A stretch of DNA of 59,763 bases from JAFLUQ01 sp964551215 (GTDB lineage: Bacteria; Bacillota; Clostridia; UMGS1883), in contig CAZKBV010000002.1 of the NCBI GenBank assembly GCA_964551215.1, positions 1 through 59,763 of the forward strand, read 5' to 3'. Positions within the stretch are counted from its first letter, which is position 1. Each line of letters opens with the position of its first letter. The translations under genes and the position numbers were made by a program. A model generated the notes under the pieces. That model searched no databases. It was not told where the DNA came from and worked only from the letters and a program-made list of their open reading frames with translations. Shown one piece after another: positions 1 through 8,095 of this stretch.

Positions 1-22
1 AAAACGCCCAAAGCCCGCGAAA

Positions 23-1126
23 ATTTCAACTCACACGCCCCTCGCGGGGCGTGACCCGTTTCCGCTTCTCGGCTGAATCGTAAGGAAGATTTCAACTCAC
101 ACGCCCCTCGCGGGGCGTGACCGTATCGATAGCCTTGTTGATGTTGTCTGTGATTATTTCAACTCACACGCCCCTCGCGGGGCGTGACATCGGCTGTATG
201 GAGAACGATTACATCCCGATCGATTTCAACTCACACGCCCCTCGCGGGGCGTGACACCCGACGAAAAACGAACTTGTCCTCATGTCGATATTTCAACTCA
301 CACGCCCCTCGCGGGGCGTGACACTTTAGTTGCGACGAAGTCTGCGGGGTTCGCGATTTCAACTCACACGCCCCTCGCGGGGCGTGACCGGCGGATCTGC
401 GGAGGAAGACGACGAATCGCTCAATTTCAACTCACACGCCCCTCGCGGGGCGTGACGTACCGCCACGGTGATTACTGCCTGCAGAATGGTATTTCAACTC
501 ACACGCCCCTCGCGGGGCGTGACTTGAGTAGCTGGAGGACTGCTGTGTAGCCCTCTGAATTTCAACTCACACGCCCCTCGCGGGGCGTGACTTCAACCTT
601 TGCAAATTCCTTTCCGTCTACAAAATTTCAACTCACACGCCCCTCGCGGGGCGTGACGCCAAAGGTGCTTTTTACGCTGGTACTCGGCTCAATTTCAACT
701 CACACGCCCCTCGCGGGGCGTGACCGAGAAAAAGCTCGACACCGGCTCGACTATAGCAATTTCAACTCACACGCCCCTCGCGGGGCGTGACCCCCTCGAA
801 CATCTCTTGCCTTGTAAATTCGATATTTCAACTCACACGCCCCTCGCGGGGCGTGACTCGAAACTGCTCGGCGTAGAGATTGCGAAATCCTGCATTTCAA
901 CTCACACGCCCCTCGCGGGGCGTGACTCACATTTCCGAAGGGAAATATTTCACCTTAAAATTTCAACTCACACGCCCCTCGCGGGGCGTGACGGAAATCA
1001 TTCCAGTTAATTCCTTTTTCAATCATATTTCAACTCACACGCCCCTCGCGGGGCGTGACGACATGGCAGATGAAGGCATGAACAAGCTGGCAAATTTCAA
1101 CTCACACGCCCCTCGCGGGGCGTGAC
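23..1126 (-). CRISPR. Type I-C CRISPR array, 17 repeats visible, truncated at window start
   Basis: Seventeen perfect copies of a 33-nt repeat start at 23, 89, 156, 223, 290, 356, 424, 491, 559, 625, 692, 759, 825, 894, 960, 1027 and 1094. They enclose 16 complete spacers of 33-36 nt; bases 1-22 are part of a further spacer. On the plus strand the repeat begins ATTTCAACTCAC and ends GGGGCGTGAC, with a core palindrome ACGCCCC-TCGC-GGGGCGT (7-bp stem). Read on the minus strand it starts GTCACGCCCC and ends GTTGAAAT, the usual orientation of type I-C repeats, in which Cas5c cuts at the base of the hairpin. The array is therefore transcribed away from cas2, with the newest spacers near 1093. No repeat is degenerate, so the old, distal end lies outside the window. 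Confidence 0.98.
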
Positions 1127-1377
1127 TCTATATATTGCATATACAGAACCTGCGCCACCACCAAAGAGCGGACAATATAGCACATTTATTACGAAAAAAC
1201 AAACAAACGTCATGTAAATTTATTAAATTTATTATACTTTATCCGGCGAACCTCCCCGTGTTTTTAATATTATATAAGGTTCGCCCCTAAATCGGAAGCC
1301 CCTCAAATCGGAAGCCCCTCAAAGCGGAAGCCCCCGCCCGAGTCGGCAGACGAGTCTCGGGAAAATCTGCGCTTAGG
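1127..1377 (-). promoter_or_regulatory. CRISPR leader
   Basis: This 251-bp gene-free stretch lies between cas2 and the first repeat. Its array-proximal half is AT-rich, as leaders usually are. On the minus strand a TATAAT box (plus ATTATA, 1231-1236) could be the -10 of the array promoter, but I see no convincing -35 at the right distance. The cas2-proximal half holds three 16-bp tandem repeats, listed separately. Leader identity follows from position and repeat orientation; the promoter is a guess. Confidence 0.7.
1289..1336. repeat. Three tandem 16-bp repeats in the leader
   Basis: Units at 1289-1304 and 1305-1320 are identical (AAATCGGAAGCCCCTC). The unit at 1321-1336 differs at two positions (AAAGCGGAAGCCCCCG), and a partial unit precedes at about 1282-1288. 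They sit about 160 bp upstream of the first repeat, between cas2 and the array. Possible roles are protein binding during spacer integration or regulation; nothing in the sequence decides between them. Confidence 0.85.
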
Positions 1378-1668
1378 TTATAATATTAAGCTTCCCTCGG
1401 GGTCATATGTTTGCTTCGCGCCAATATGTTCAACCTTGTTTTTCCAATTGTTTCCCAGATAATAAAACCGTAGGCTGTCCGTCTCAGTATCTATAAGCTT
1501 AACAAGCCTGTCCTTCAGCTTCAGTAAAGTTCCGTAATCAACGTCAACCTCAAACACCGAATTTTGTACCCGCTGTCCGTAGTTAACACATTCTTTTGCA
1601 ACCTTTCTGAGCCTTTTTCTTCCCATTGAGTCAGTCGTTGATACGTCATAGCTGACTATCGTCATCAT
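1378..1668 (-). CDS. cas2: CRISPR-associated endonuclease Cas2
   Basis: A 96-residue Cas2 of the ferredoxin-fold family. It starts MMTIVSYDVST, where the N-terminal beta strand carries the conserved aspartate (VSYDVS, D8), followed by RLRKVAKECVNYGQRVQNSVFE, the typical Cas2 helix and second strand. Cas2 dimers bridge two Cas1 dimers in the spacer-integration complex. It begins 10 bp after the cas1 stop, behind a GAGGAT ribosome site, and is the last cas gene before the leader. Length and motifs are normal for type I-C. Confidence 0.96.
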   Translation of the reverse strand: MMTIVSYDVSTTDSMGRKRLRKVAKECVNYGQRVQNSVFEVDVDYGTLLKLKDRLVKLIDTETDSLRFYYLGNNWKNKVEHIGAKQTYDPEGSLIL

Positions 1669-1678
1669 ATATCCTCAC

Positions 1679-2701
1679 CTACTTTACCAAATAGCACGGA
1701 TATTCATTTATTTCTCCGCGAATATATTTTGCCAACAGCATACTTTGCACATAAGGCAGCAGCCCCGTCATTATTTTCTCATTAAGGTACGGATGTATCA
1801 TATCTGAGCGTTTCTTTTCCTGCCATTTCGATAAGACCTTCTTTTTGCCCTCTTTATTGAGAAATACCGCGCCGCTTATCTGAACATCAAAATCTCCGGC
1901 ATTGATTATTTTAAGATTTATCAATGTTAAAACGAAGCGTTCAACAATACACCTGCTTTCCTCAACCAAATCACAGGCAAGAGAGGCTCGGCCGGGGCGC
2001 GGAGAATGATAAAACCCCATATAGCTGTCAAGTCCCACGCTTTCCAGCGCCGAAGCATAATCGCAGGTCAGAATTGTATACAAAAACGACAATATGGCGT
2101 TTACTCTGTCAAGCGGAGGGCGTTTATTCCTCATTGAAAAACAAAAATCCTCTTTTTGATGTAAAATCAGTCTGTCGAAAATATCAAAATAAGCTTTGGC
2201 TCCGTTCCCTTCTATTCCGAGAATAGCGTCATAATCCGTTTCATTATACACGGCCTCTATGCCCGCCGTTAAACGCTCCGTACAATGCGTGAGCGCACCG
2301 TCGCTGTCCGAAGAAGGATAATCCTTAACCGTTCTTCTGACAACGCTTCTCGTATTCGCCAGCTTTGCCGCTACGGTATTTTGTCTCAGCAAGGCCGGCG
2401 GCTTGTCAAACAACTCATACTGTCTTTTTCGGAACAAAACATTCCCGTGGGACGCTCCCTGCACCCGTGCCAAAAAGTGTCCGTAAGGCGATATGAAATT
2501 AATCGGTATGCCGTAATCCGCGCATTTCCCCATAAGCGCCGGCGAGCATCCCGGATAGCTGAAACAAAATATACCCTCAATATTTGAAAACGGCAGACGA
2601 AGCTTCACCTCGTTATCACTCTTGCAAACAATATTTTCCCCGTCAAGAGTAAGATATATATTTTCATCGGTTATATATAGCGTATTTAAAAGCTTCCTCA
2701 T
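1679..2701 (-). CDS. cas1: CRISPR-associated endonuclease/integrase Cas1 (type I-C)
   Basis: A 340-residue Cas1, the integrase that inserts new spacers at the leader end of the array. The C-terminal catalytic domain shows the metal-binding residues E164 (GIEGNGAKAYF), H232 (GFYHSPRPGRASL) and the acidic DLVEESR segment (D244, E247/E248). I chose the ATG at 2701 (MRKLLNTLYITD) because it overlaps the cas4 stop in an ATGA arrangement; the open frame continues upstream inside cas4, but without support. Cas1 and Cas4 are often coupled in I-C systems, where Cas4 sets prespacer length and PAM. Confidence 0.97.
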   Translation of the reverse strand: MRKLLNTLYITDENIYLTLDGENIVCKSDNEVKLRLPFSNIEGIFCFSYPGCSPALMGKCADYGIPINFISPYGHFLARVQGASHGNVLFRKRQYELFDKPPALLRQNTVAAKLANTRSVVRRTVKDYPSSDSDGALTHCTERLTAGIEAVYNETDYDAILGIEGNGAKAYFDIFDRLILHQKEDFCFSMRNKRPPLDRVNAILSFLYTILTCDYASALESVGLDSYMGFYHSPRPGRASLACDLVEESRCIVERFVLTLINLKIINAGDFDVQISGAVFLNKEGKKKVLSKWQEKKRSDMIHPYLNEKIMTGLLPYVQSMLLAKYIRGEINEYPCYLVK

Positions 2702-3339
2702 ACACTTTCCTCTATTATTCTTTTTACGTTGTATCGCTTTATCTGCGGCATACATATATCCTTCATGGAACAGCCGGAGCAATTTTGTTTCTTTCTTCTC
2801 TCCGGAATAACGCCTTTTTCAACAAGCTCCTTCATTTCAGCCGTCAGCGCGTCAAACAAATTTTTGTATTTGTCATACTCTTTATCGAACGGCAGCTTAA
2901 CTCGCTTCCTCGTATCGGAATAATATATGTATCCTTCGCTGTCGCAATTCCATATATAATCGGCGCACAGCTTCTGCGCAAACACCTGTATCGCGTCAGT
3001 TTCGCGCACGACGCCGTTCTTTGGCTGAGTAGGCTTGTATTCTATGAGCTTCACCGTAAACCGTCCGCCAAGCTCCCCTATCCATTCTCCGCCGGAGCTT
3101 TTGCAAAACTCTACGCAGTCGGCAACGCCGTACAGGTCAAGCTCATCGTTATATAAAGCTACTGAGCTTAATACCGTTTTATCGCCGCTTTTGTATTCGT
3201 GTTTGCCCGAATGTACGTTTTCATGCGTAATATTCGCTTTAACAACGAACGCGTTTTCCGCCCAGTCCTTGTTTATATCCATAAGCGCAAAGCGGCGCGG
3301 ACAATACATATAATGCTGCACAGTTCTTATGTTTATCAT
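2698..3339 (-). CDS. cas4: CRISPR-associated exonuclease Cas4
   Basis: A 213-residue Cas4 of the RecB-like nuclease family with an iron-sulfur cluster. The four cluster cysteines are visible: C13 in MYCPRRF and C187, C190 and C196 in NCSGCSMKDIC. The nuclease motif LIEYKPTQP with downstream DAIQVFAQKL matches the Cas4 motif II/III region. Cas4 trims prespacers and selects those next to the right PAM. The gene overlaps cas7c upstream (TCAT at 3336-3339 on the plus strand) and cas1 downstream by 4 bp each, so the three are probably translationally coupled. Confidence 0.97.
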   Translation of the reverse strand: MINIRTVQHYMYCPRRFALMDINKDWAENAFVVKANITHENVHSGKHEYKSGDKTVLSSVALYNDELDLYGVADCVEFCKSSGGEWIGELGGRFTVKLIEYKPTQPKNGVVRETDAIQVFAQKLCADYIWNCDSEGYIYYSDTRKRVKLPFDKEYDKYKNLFDALTAEMKELVEKGVIPERRKKQNCSGCSMKDICMPQIKRYNVKRIIEESV

Positions 3340-4199
3340 AATTTCTCGTAAAGCTCAACGCCCTCCGGCATCGCTCTGTCAACGGAAATTTCGTAATCGC
3401 CGAACTGTCTCGGAATGGCAACCCCGTCTTTTTTGGAAATTGCAATTTTATCAAACAGCGCATTTGCGGGCGCGTTTCCGAGAACGGAGCTATGCTTGAA
3501 CACATACAGCTTTCTTACGCACATCTTCCCTCTCGCCGCGCTTCTGTCATGCTCAAACATATTTATTATCGCGTTCCAAAGAAGATCAAGATCCTCCTCG
3601 GAAAATCCCGTGACCTTTTGAGCGAGCATAGCGGAAACATATCCGTCGGCTCTGTATAAGCCGTAAGGAATTATACTCTTTTTACCCATTTCCGTTTCGC
3701 CCTTGTCGATATCCTTCTCGTTGGTTATGGCCTGTCTTGTAATTGTTATATCCTGAGGGAATACGGGATCTATGCTTTTTCCGAAATTAATCTGCACGGG
3801 GCCTCTGACAATACCGCAGGGGTCGTCGCCGGTACTCATAACGGCGCCGAAGGCTCTGACGTCAAAATAATTTTTGCACATATAGTCCCTTGCTTTTCTT
3901 ACATCGTCGGTATTCTTACCCTTTTGTCCCGTCTTAAGTCCTTCCGCCTCGTATGCCGCCGTAAATTTTGAATTTAGCGACCTGTCGGGCTTGATGAGTA
4001 TGTTATAGCAGGGCTCGTTTTCCTTCGCGATTTCCACAAAATTGCGGATTTTTCTCTTAATGCATACGTCCGTAACTATACCGTTTGACGTTTCCGGGTC
4101 GATTCTGGGCATATTGCCCGCGTCGGGGTCACCGTTGGGATTGCCGTTTTCCACGTCAAAAATCACCGTAAATTCATACCTGTTTTTAATTGCTTCCAT
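3336..4199 (-). CDS. cas7c: Cascade backbone protein Cas7c (Csd2)
   Basis: A 287-residue Csd2/Cas7 protein, the RAMP-fold subunit that polymerises along the crRNA to form the Cascade backbone. The N-terminal block YEFTVIFDVENGNPNGDPDA is the hallmark of the Csd2 family, followed by DVCIKRKIRN. The C-terminal half contains FEHDRSAARGKM, also typical. It lies 26 bp after cas8c with an AAGGAAG ribosome site and overlaps cas4 by 4 bp. Length is normal. Confidence 0.97.
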   Translation of the reverse strand: MEAIKNRYEFTVIFDVENGNPNGDPDAGNMPRIDPETSNGIVTDVCIKRKIRNFVEIAKENEPCYNILIKPDRSLNSKFTAAYEAEGLKTGQKGKNTDDVRKARDYMCKNYFDVRAFGAVMSTGDDPCGIVRGPVQINFGKSIDPVFPQDITITRQAITNEKDIDKGETEMGKKSIIPYGLYRADGYVSAMLAQKVTGFSEEDLDLLWNAIINMFEHDRSAARGKMCVRKLYVFKHSSVLGNAPANALFDKIAISKKDGVAIPRQFGDYEISVDRAMPEGVELYEKL

Positions 4200-4225
4200 T
4201 TTCTCATACTTCCTTTCTTTTTATA

Positions 4226-4594
4226 TTATTCACTTTGTGTTTTCGATTCGCTCTTTTTGAAAAAATCCTGATACTGCTGATAGTATCCGATAATAAATTT
4301 GCCCTGCTCGGTAAGAGGCAGTGTCTGCGGAAATTCTCCGCGCAGCTTGTCCGTTATTTCTCCTATAAGAATATTGTTGCTTTTTGCGTATTCATCCTTA
4401 TTAAGATGATACTGCGCAAGCTTTAAAAGCTTGGGGAACACGGCGGCGGGCTTTGCGCACGCCGAGGCAAAATACGAATCCTTTATGGTTCGGTTCAGAT
4501 TTCCTCCCGAGGCGTTCTGCTGTATTTTCTCCAACACGGCAAACAGCCGCCCGCATAAGTATGCCTGATTTGTGTTTTCCTTGTCAAGAGCCAT
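4226..4594 (-). CDS. cas11c: Cascade small subunit Cas11c from an internal start in cas8c
   Basis: In type I-C systems the small subunit Cas11c is known to be made from an internal start near the 3' end of cas8c. Here an in-frame ATG (codon 476 of cas8c) at 4594 follows AGAGGAGGAA with the AGGAGG core at 4603-4608, 8 nt upstream, a near-perfect ribosome site inside the coding frame. The product is 122 residues (MALDKENTNQAYLCGRLF...) and predicted all-helical, matching the expected size of Cas11c. The sequence evidence is direct; expression is inferred. Confidence 0.85.
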   Translation of the reverse strand: MALDKENTNQAYLCGRLFAVLEKIQQNASGGNLNRTIKDSYFASACAKPAAVFPKLLKLAQYHLNKDEYAKSNNILIGEITDKLRGEFPQTLPLTEQGKFIIGYYQQYQDFFKKSESKTQSE

Positions 4595-6019
4595 TTTTAT
4601 TTCCTCCTCTTTTTTATAATATCTTGTGTATCTGTTAAGGTACGCCTTTATAATTCCCGCGCGTATATAATTAACCGATTTATCTTTATCGGTTTTCACT
4701 CTGCGTACCGCTTTTTCCAAAAGCGATACGGGGTATTTTCCGCCGCCGAGTATCGCGTTAAACAGCGACGCCGCAAGTGGCGGCGGTATTTTCTCGTTGG
4801 TGCTTTTTGGCGATTTCAGCTCACTGAATAATCTCCACATCGAAACATTGCCCTTTGAACCGTCTATCAGCATATCCGACTGATGCCGCGCCGCGTTATC
4901 GAATATGCTGCCGAATTTATCGCGGTATATAAATTTCTGAGAGATTCTCGCGGCATTCGGCGACAAGCCCACGATATAAAATTCAACGCCCTCGTCAATA
5001 TCAAATCCCGACAAATCCGGCTCTCTGCCGAGACTGATTTCATTAACCGCGCTTTTAAGTATCATATCTGTTCGGGCGCTGTCCGCCTTGCCGTTGTCAA
5101 ACCCGAACACGGAAGCAAACAGATCCGTTTCCTCCGAGTCGTCCGGCGACATCGCCCAAAACAAAATTGTCATATCGTCAAGGTATGCGCGGTGATTTCT
5201 GTCTGACAGCAAAATATTTAGCGTCTCGGTATATCGCTTCATGGTTTTTTCGCTCACCGAGCTGTTGTAGGACTGAGTTTTTCCGTAAGACTCCACCGCG
5301 CTGTTTTTGAAGCACACCAATGACGCGCCTGTCTGCTTCGCGCCGAGAACGCCTTTAATTTTATTATGCAGCCTCGCGACTTCGCCTCTCTCGCCCGTAA
5401 CCGCGCATATCCCCTCGTTTTCCGTATCGCCGGATTCCCGCGCGTTTTCAGACACCTTTTTATATATTTCGCCGTCCGCGTCGTGGAGCGTAATTTCGGG
5501 GTGGCCGTCAAGCGCGAAGCAGAAGCAAGCCGTCGAATATTCCTTACCCAGCTTTATAAGCTGTTCGTTTTCCGTTTCCTCCTGCGGCTTCCATTTTTGT
5601 ATGAAATTTCTGTAAGCCGATACTATATCGCTACTCATTCCTTCGGTATATTCCATATTGGCTCTGACAAAGGCGTTATGAGAATTTTTCGCCTTGCCGG
5701 TAGCGTCCTCGGTGGAAAAGCTTCCGCTTTTTTTGTCATAGTTAAGCCCGAATATATAAAGCGGACGATGCTCTATGATATTGCCGTCTATTCCCGGCTT
5801 TTCGGTTCGTTTGGGCAAAATCATATCCACCGGAATACGATTTGTTTTTCCCTTGCCGTCCGGCTCGCTTTCCTCGCGTATATCTATAATATCGCTTATC
5901 GTACCGTCGGGGCGAAGCATTATCATATAGCTTATTTTCTGCTTTGAGAATCCGTTCGGACAAACCTTGCCGTTCTTTGCCAGAATATCATAATATTCAT
6001 TGAGAGCTTTTATCAACAT
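4226..6019 (-). CDS. cas8c: Cascade large subunit Cas8c (Csd1)
   Basis: A 597-residue Csd1/Cas8c, the large subunit that recognises the PAM and positions target DNA in type I-C Cascade. The family start (MLIKALNEYYDIL), the central stretch NYDKKSGSFSTEDATGKAKNSHNAF and the block WAMSPDDSEETDLF are recognisable. The start overlaps the cas5c stop by 7 bp and is preceded by GGAGATGATGAA. The C-terminal fifth is re-used as Cas11c from an internal start at 4594. Length is in the normal range for the family. Confidence 0.95.
   Translation of the reverse strand: MLIKALNEYYDILAKNGKVCPNGFSKQKISYMIMLRPDGTISDIIDIREESEPDGKGKTNRIPVDMILPKRTEKPGIDGNIIEHRPLYIFGLNYDKKSGSFSTEDATGKAKNSHNAFVRANMEYTEGMSSDIVSAYRNFIQKWKPQEETENEQLIKLGKEYSTACFCFALDGHPEITLHDADGEIYKKVSENARESGDTENEGICAVTGERGEVARLHNKIKGVLGAKQTGASLVCFKNSAVESYGKTQSYNSSVSEKTMKRYTETLNILLSDRNHRAYLDDMTILFWAMSPDDSEETDLFASVFGFDNGKADSARTDMILKSAVNEISLGREPDLSGFDIDEGVEFYIVGLSPNAARISQKFIYRDKFGSIFDNAARHQSDMLIDGSKGNVSMWRLFSELKSPKSTNEKIPPPLAASLFNAILGGGKYPVSLLEKAVRRVKTDKDKSVNYIRAGIIKAYLNRYTRYYKKEEEIKMALDKENTNQAYLCGRLFAVLEKIQQNASGGNLNRTIKDSYFASACAKPAAVFPKLLKLAQYHLNKDEYAKSNNILIGEITDKLRGEFPQTLPLTEQGKFIIGYYQQYQDFFKKSESKTQSE
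4603..4608 (-). promoter_or_regulatory. Internal ribosome binding site for Cas11c
   Basis: AGGAGG on the minus strand (plus CCTCCT), 8 nt before the internal ATG at 4594. It is encoded by the KKEEEIK codons of cas8c. It is as strong as the start-site ribosome sites of any gene in this window. Confidence 0.85.
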
Positions 6020-6735
6020 TTCATCATCTCCCTGTATTTGTTTACATCTATTATCCCGTCTATCATATGCGGGCGGTAAAACACAGCGTCCGCTTCATCC
6101 GAAAATTTCTTTGTTTCCCAATCATCGTCTTTCGGATGTCCTCCGTCACGGAATTTCATACCGTAGAGCATAAATCCCAAATCCACATCGCCCTTTAATT
6201 TCGGCGATATTTTCTCCAACGGGAACTCCTCCGCCAATTTGATATCCCTGACCGAAAACTCTCGGCAGCCAAGCGTCGGCTGACGGAAGCACTGACCGTT
6301 TTTAAGGCGTCTGAGCAATATATTGTAATGCTTTTCCTCCGACTCGTCATCATGGGCGCTCCGTATCCCCGTAAGCTCAAAATGAAATTCTATGCCGTAG
6401 CATACGTCCTTAAGCACCATAGCGCCGCGCTGATTGATTACATCCTTTGTGTAAATTTCGGCGCCGCCCATGCCGGTCGCCATGCTTTTCTTTACCGCCG
6501 CGTAGCTGACCTTTTCCTTGACCTCGTTGCGGCGTATGTTGACAAACGATATGGGGTTAAATACAATGATTTTATCAATAAAATATTTCAGAGCCGGTTT
6601 CCAATATACAGATTTTATGAGTCCTTCCAACGCTCCGGGCGTCGGGACGTCGTAGCTTACTCTCTCCACCTTCATTTCCGGTCTTGTAAAGCACGCGTAA
6701 TCGCCGCTGACAATAATTTTAAATCCGTAGCTCAT
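6013..6735 (-). CDS. cas5c: Cas5c (Cas5d), pre-crRNA processing endoribonuclease
   Basis: A 240-residue Cas5 of the type I-C (Csd5/Cas5d) kind. In I-C systems, which lack Cas6, this protein cuts the repeat hairpin of pre-crRNA and stays bound to the 5' handle. The N-terminal RAMP strand and the block EMKVERVSYDVPTPGALEGL are diagnostic, and the lysine-rich KEKVSYAAVKKSM stretch lies where the catalytic residues of the family fall. The ATG at 6735 is chosen for its AGGAGGA site (6741-6747) and for MSYGFKIIVSGDYACF, the normal family start. It is the first gene of the operon; usually cas3 precedes it, but not here. Confidence 0.95.
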   Translation of the reverse strand: MSYGFKIIVSGDYACFTRPEMKVERVSYDVPTPGALEGLIKSVYWKPALKYFIDKIIVFNPISFVNIRRNEVKEKVSYAAVKKSMATGMGGAEIYTKDVINQRGAMVLKDVCYGIEFHFELTGIRSAHDDESEEKHYNILLRRLKNGQCFRQPTLGCREFSVRDIKLAEEFPLEKISPKLKGDVDLGFMLYGMKFRDGGHPKDDDWETKKFSDEADAVFYRPHMIDGIIDVNKYREMMKC

Positions 6736-6820
6736 ATTTATCCTCCTCGTATAATAATCGAATAATCGCTCAATAGTAATCGCCGCAGAGCGTAAAGCAG
6801 TAAACACATTTTATATTTTT

Positions 6821-6849
6821 ATCTTACCATAATCTGCCATAAAATTCAA
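6821..6849 (-). promoter_or_regulatory. Promoter of the cas operon
   Basis: On the minus strand TTGAAT (plus 6844-6849), a 17-bp spacer, then TAAGAT (plus 6821-6826). The leader to cas5c is about 80 nt and contains three CGATTA copies. A promoter at this point supports cas5c as the true first gene of the operon. Confidence 0.55.
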
Positions 6850-6884
6850 TAGCTTTTTGTAATTTCTCGTGAGTGTTATTTATT

Positions 6885-6940
6885 ATAATTAAACTAAAGA
6901 TGCCCCCGCGTTTTTGCGGGGGCATCTTTAGTTTAATTAT
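6885..6940. terminator. Long perfect hairpin terminator between the cas operon and the GGGtGRT gene
   Basis: A perfect 25-bp inverted repeat (6885-6909 with 6916-6940) enclosing 6 nt. The GC core is GCCCCCGC/GCGGGGGC and the flanks are A/T tracts, so it can terminate in both directions. It ends the operon arriving from 8788 before the cas promoter. The rest of the 6736-7073 gap holds only the cas promoter and its leader. Confidence 0.85.
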
Positions 6941-7073
6941 ATTTTTCCTGCGATTTCTAAAGCATTTTTAATTGCCTTAAAAACGGAAGATTCATAATAT
7001 CAAATTCGTTCCCTCATTCATTCCCTCGCGTCAAGTTCATTTTCTCGCGGAAATGAAAAGTGAAGCGGTGGCT

Positions 7074-8078
7074 TTAAGCGTTTTTTAACGCTTCTTCAAC
7101 AGCGACCGCGCACGCAACCGTCGCGCCTACCATGGGGTTATTGCCCATACCGATAAGACCCATCATCTCAACATGGGCGGGAACAGAGGAGGAACCGGCG
7201 AACTGAGCGTCGCTGTGCATTCTTCCCATTGTGTCAGTCATGCCGTAGGAAGCCGGCCCGGCAGCCATGTTATCAGGATGAAGGGTACGGCCTGTGCCGC
7301 CGCCGGAGGCAACCGAGAAATACTTCTTGCCCTTTTCAACACATTCCTTCTTGTATGTGCCGGCAACAGGATGCTGGAAACGGGTGGGGTTGGTGGAGTT
7401 GCCGGTAATGGAAACGTCAACATCTTCAAGGTGCATGATTGCAACGCCCTCGCGAACATCGTCCGCGCCGTAACAGCGAACCTTAGCCTTTTCACCGTCG
7501 GAATAGGCGGTTTCGCTTACAACATTTACCTTGCCCGTAGCATAATCGAACTTGGTTTCAACAAAGGTAAAGCCGTTTATTCTGGAAATAATCTGGGCAG
7601 CGTCCTTTCCGAGGCCGTTAAGAATAACCTGAAGGGGCTGCTTTCTTACCTTATTTGCGCTCTTCGCGATACCGATAGCGCCCTCCGCGGCAGCAAAGGA
7701 TTCATGACCCGCAAGAAACGCGAAGCACTTTGTCTCCTCGCGCAGGAGCATAGCCGCAAGATTGCCGTGACCAAGACCGACCTTACGATCGTCGGCAACA
7801 GAGCCGGGAATACAAAAGCTCTGAAGGCCTTCGCCTATAGCTTCGGCGGCGTCGGCAGCCTTTGCGCAGCCCTTTTTGATAGCGATTGCGGAGCCTGTAA
7901 TATAAGCCCAGCAGGCGTTTTCAAAGCAGATAGGCTGAACTCCCTTTACAAGGTTGTAAACGTCGAGACCCTTGTCCTTACATATCTTTTCGGCTTCCTC
8001 AAGGGAGGAAATGCCGTACTTATTAAGAACCGCGTTTATCTGGTCAATTCTTCTTTCATAACTTTCAAACAATGCCAT
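7074..8078 (-). CDS. GGGtGRT family protein, function unknown
   Basis: A 334-residue protein with the signature GGGTGRTLHPDNMAAGPASYG near residue 265 that gives the family its name. The C terminus (GLIGMGNNPMVGATVACAVAV) is rich in glycine and small residues, suggesting a compact alpha/beta enzyme-like fold without membrane segments. It lies 17 bp after a NifU-like scaffold gene, and in Clostridia these two are typically neighbours, which suggests a role in iron-sulfur or cofactor chemistry. No reaction is established. The ATG at 8078 has an AGAGGAGGAAA site. The family call is firm; function is unknown. Confidence 0.9.
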   Translation of the reverse strand: MALFESYERRIDQINAVLNKYGISSLEEAEKICKDKGLDVYNLVKGVQPICFENACWAYITGSAIAIKKGCAKAADAAEAIGEGLQSFCIPGSVADDRKVGLGHGNLAAMLLREETKCFAFLAGHESFAAAEGAIGIAKSANKVRKQPLQVILNGLGKDAAQIISRINGFTFVETKFDYATGKVNVVSETAYSDGEKAKVRCYGADDVREGVAIMHLEDVDVSITGNSTNPTRFQHPVAGTYKKECVEKGKKYFSVASGGGTGRTLHPDNMAAGPASYGMTDTMGRMHSDAQFAGSSSVPAHVEMMGLIGMGNNPMVGATVACAVAVEEALKNA

Positions 8079-8095
8079 TGTGATTTCCTCCTCTC

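Noticed and set aside
251..1125. Open frames of 67-99 codons across the CRISPR array, giving peptides with repeated THTPLAGRD or LTRPSRGV blocks
   Set aside because: They are translations of the CRISPR repeat itself, whose 33-nt length keeps frames open. No ribosome sites; a known source of false protein families.
1127..6849. Recent horizontal transfer of the CRISPR locus by a mobile element
   Set aside because: No integrase, transposase or tRNA attachment site borders it within the window, and codon use looks like that of the neighbours.
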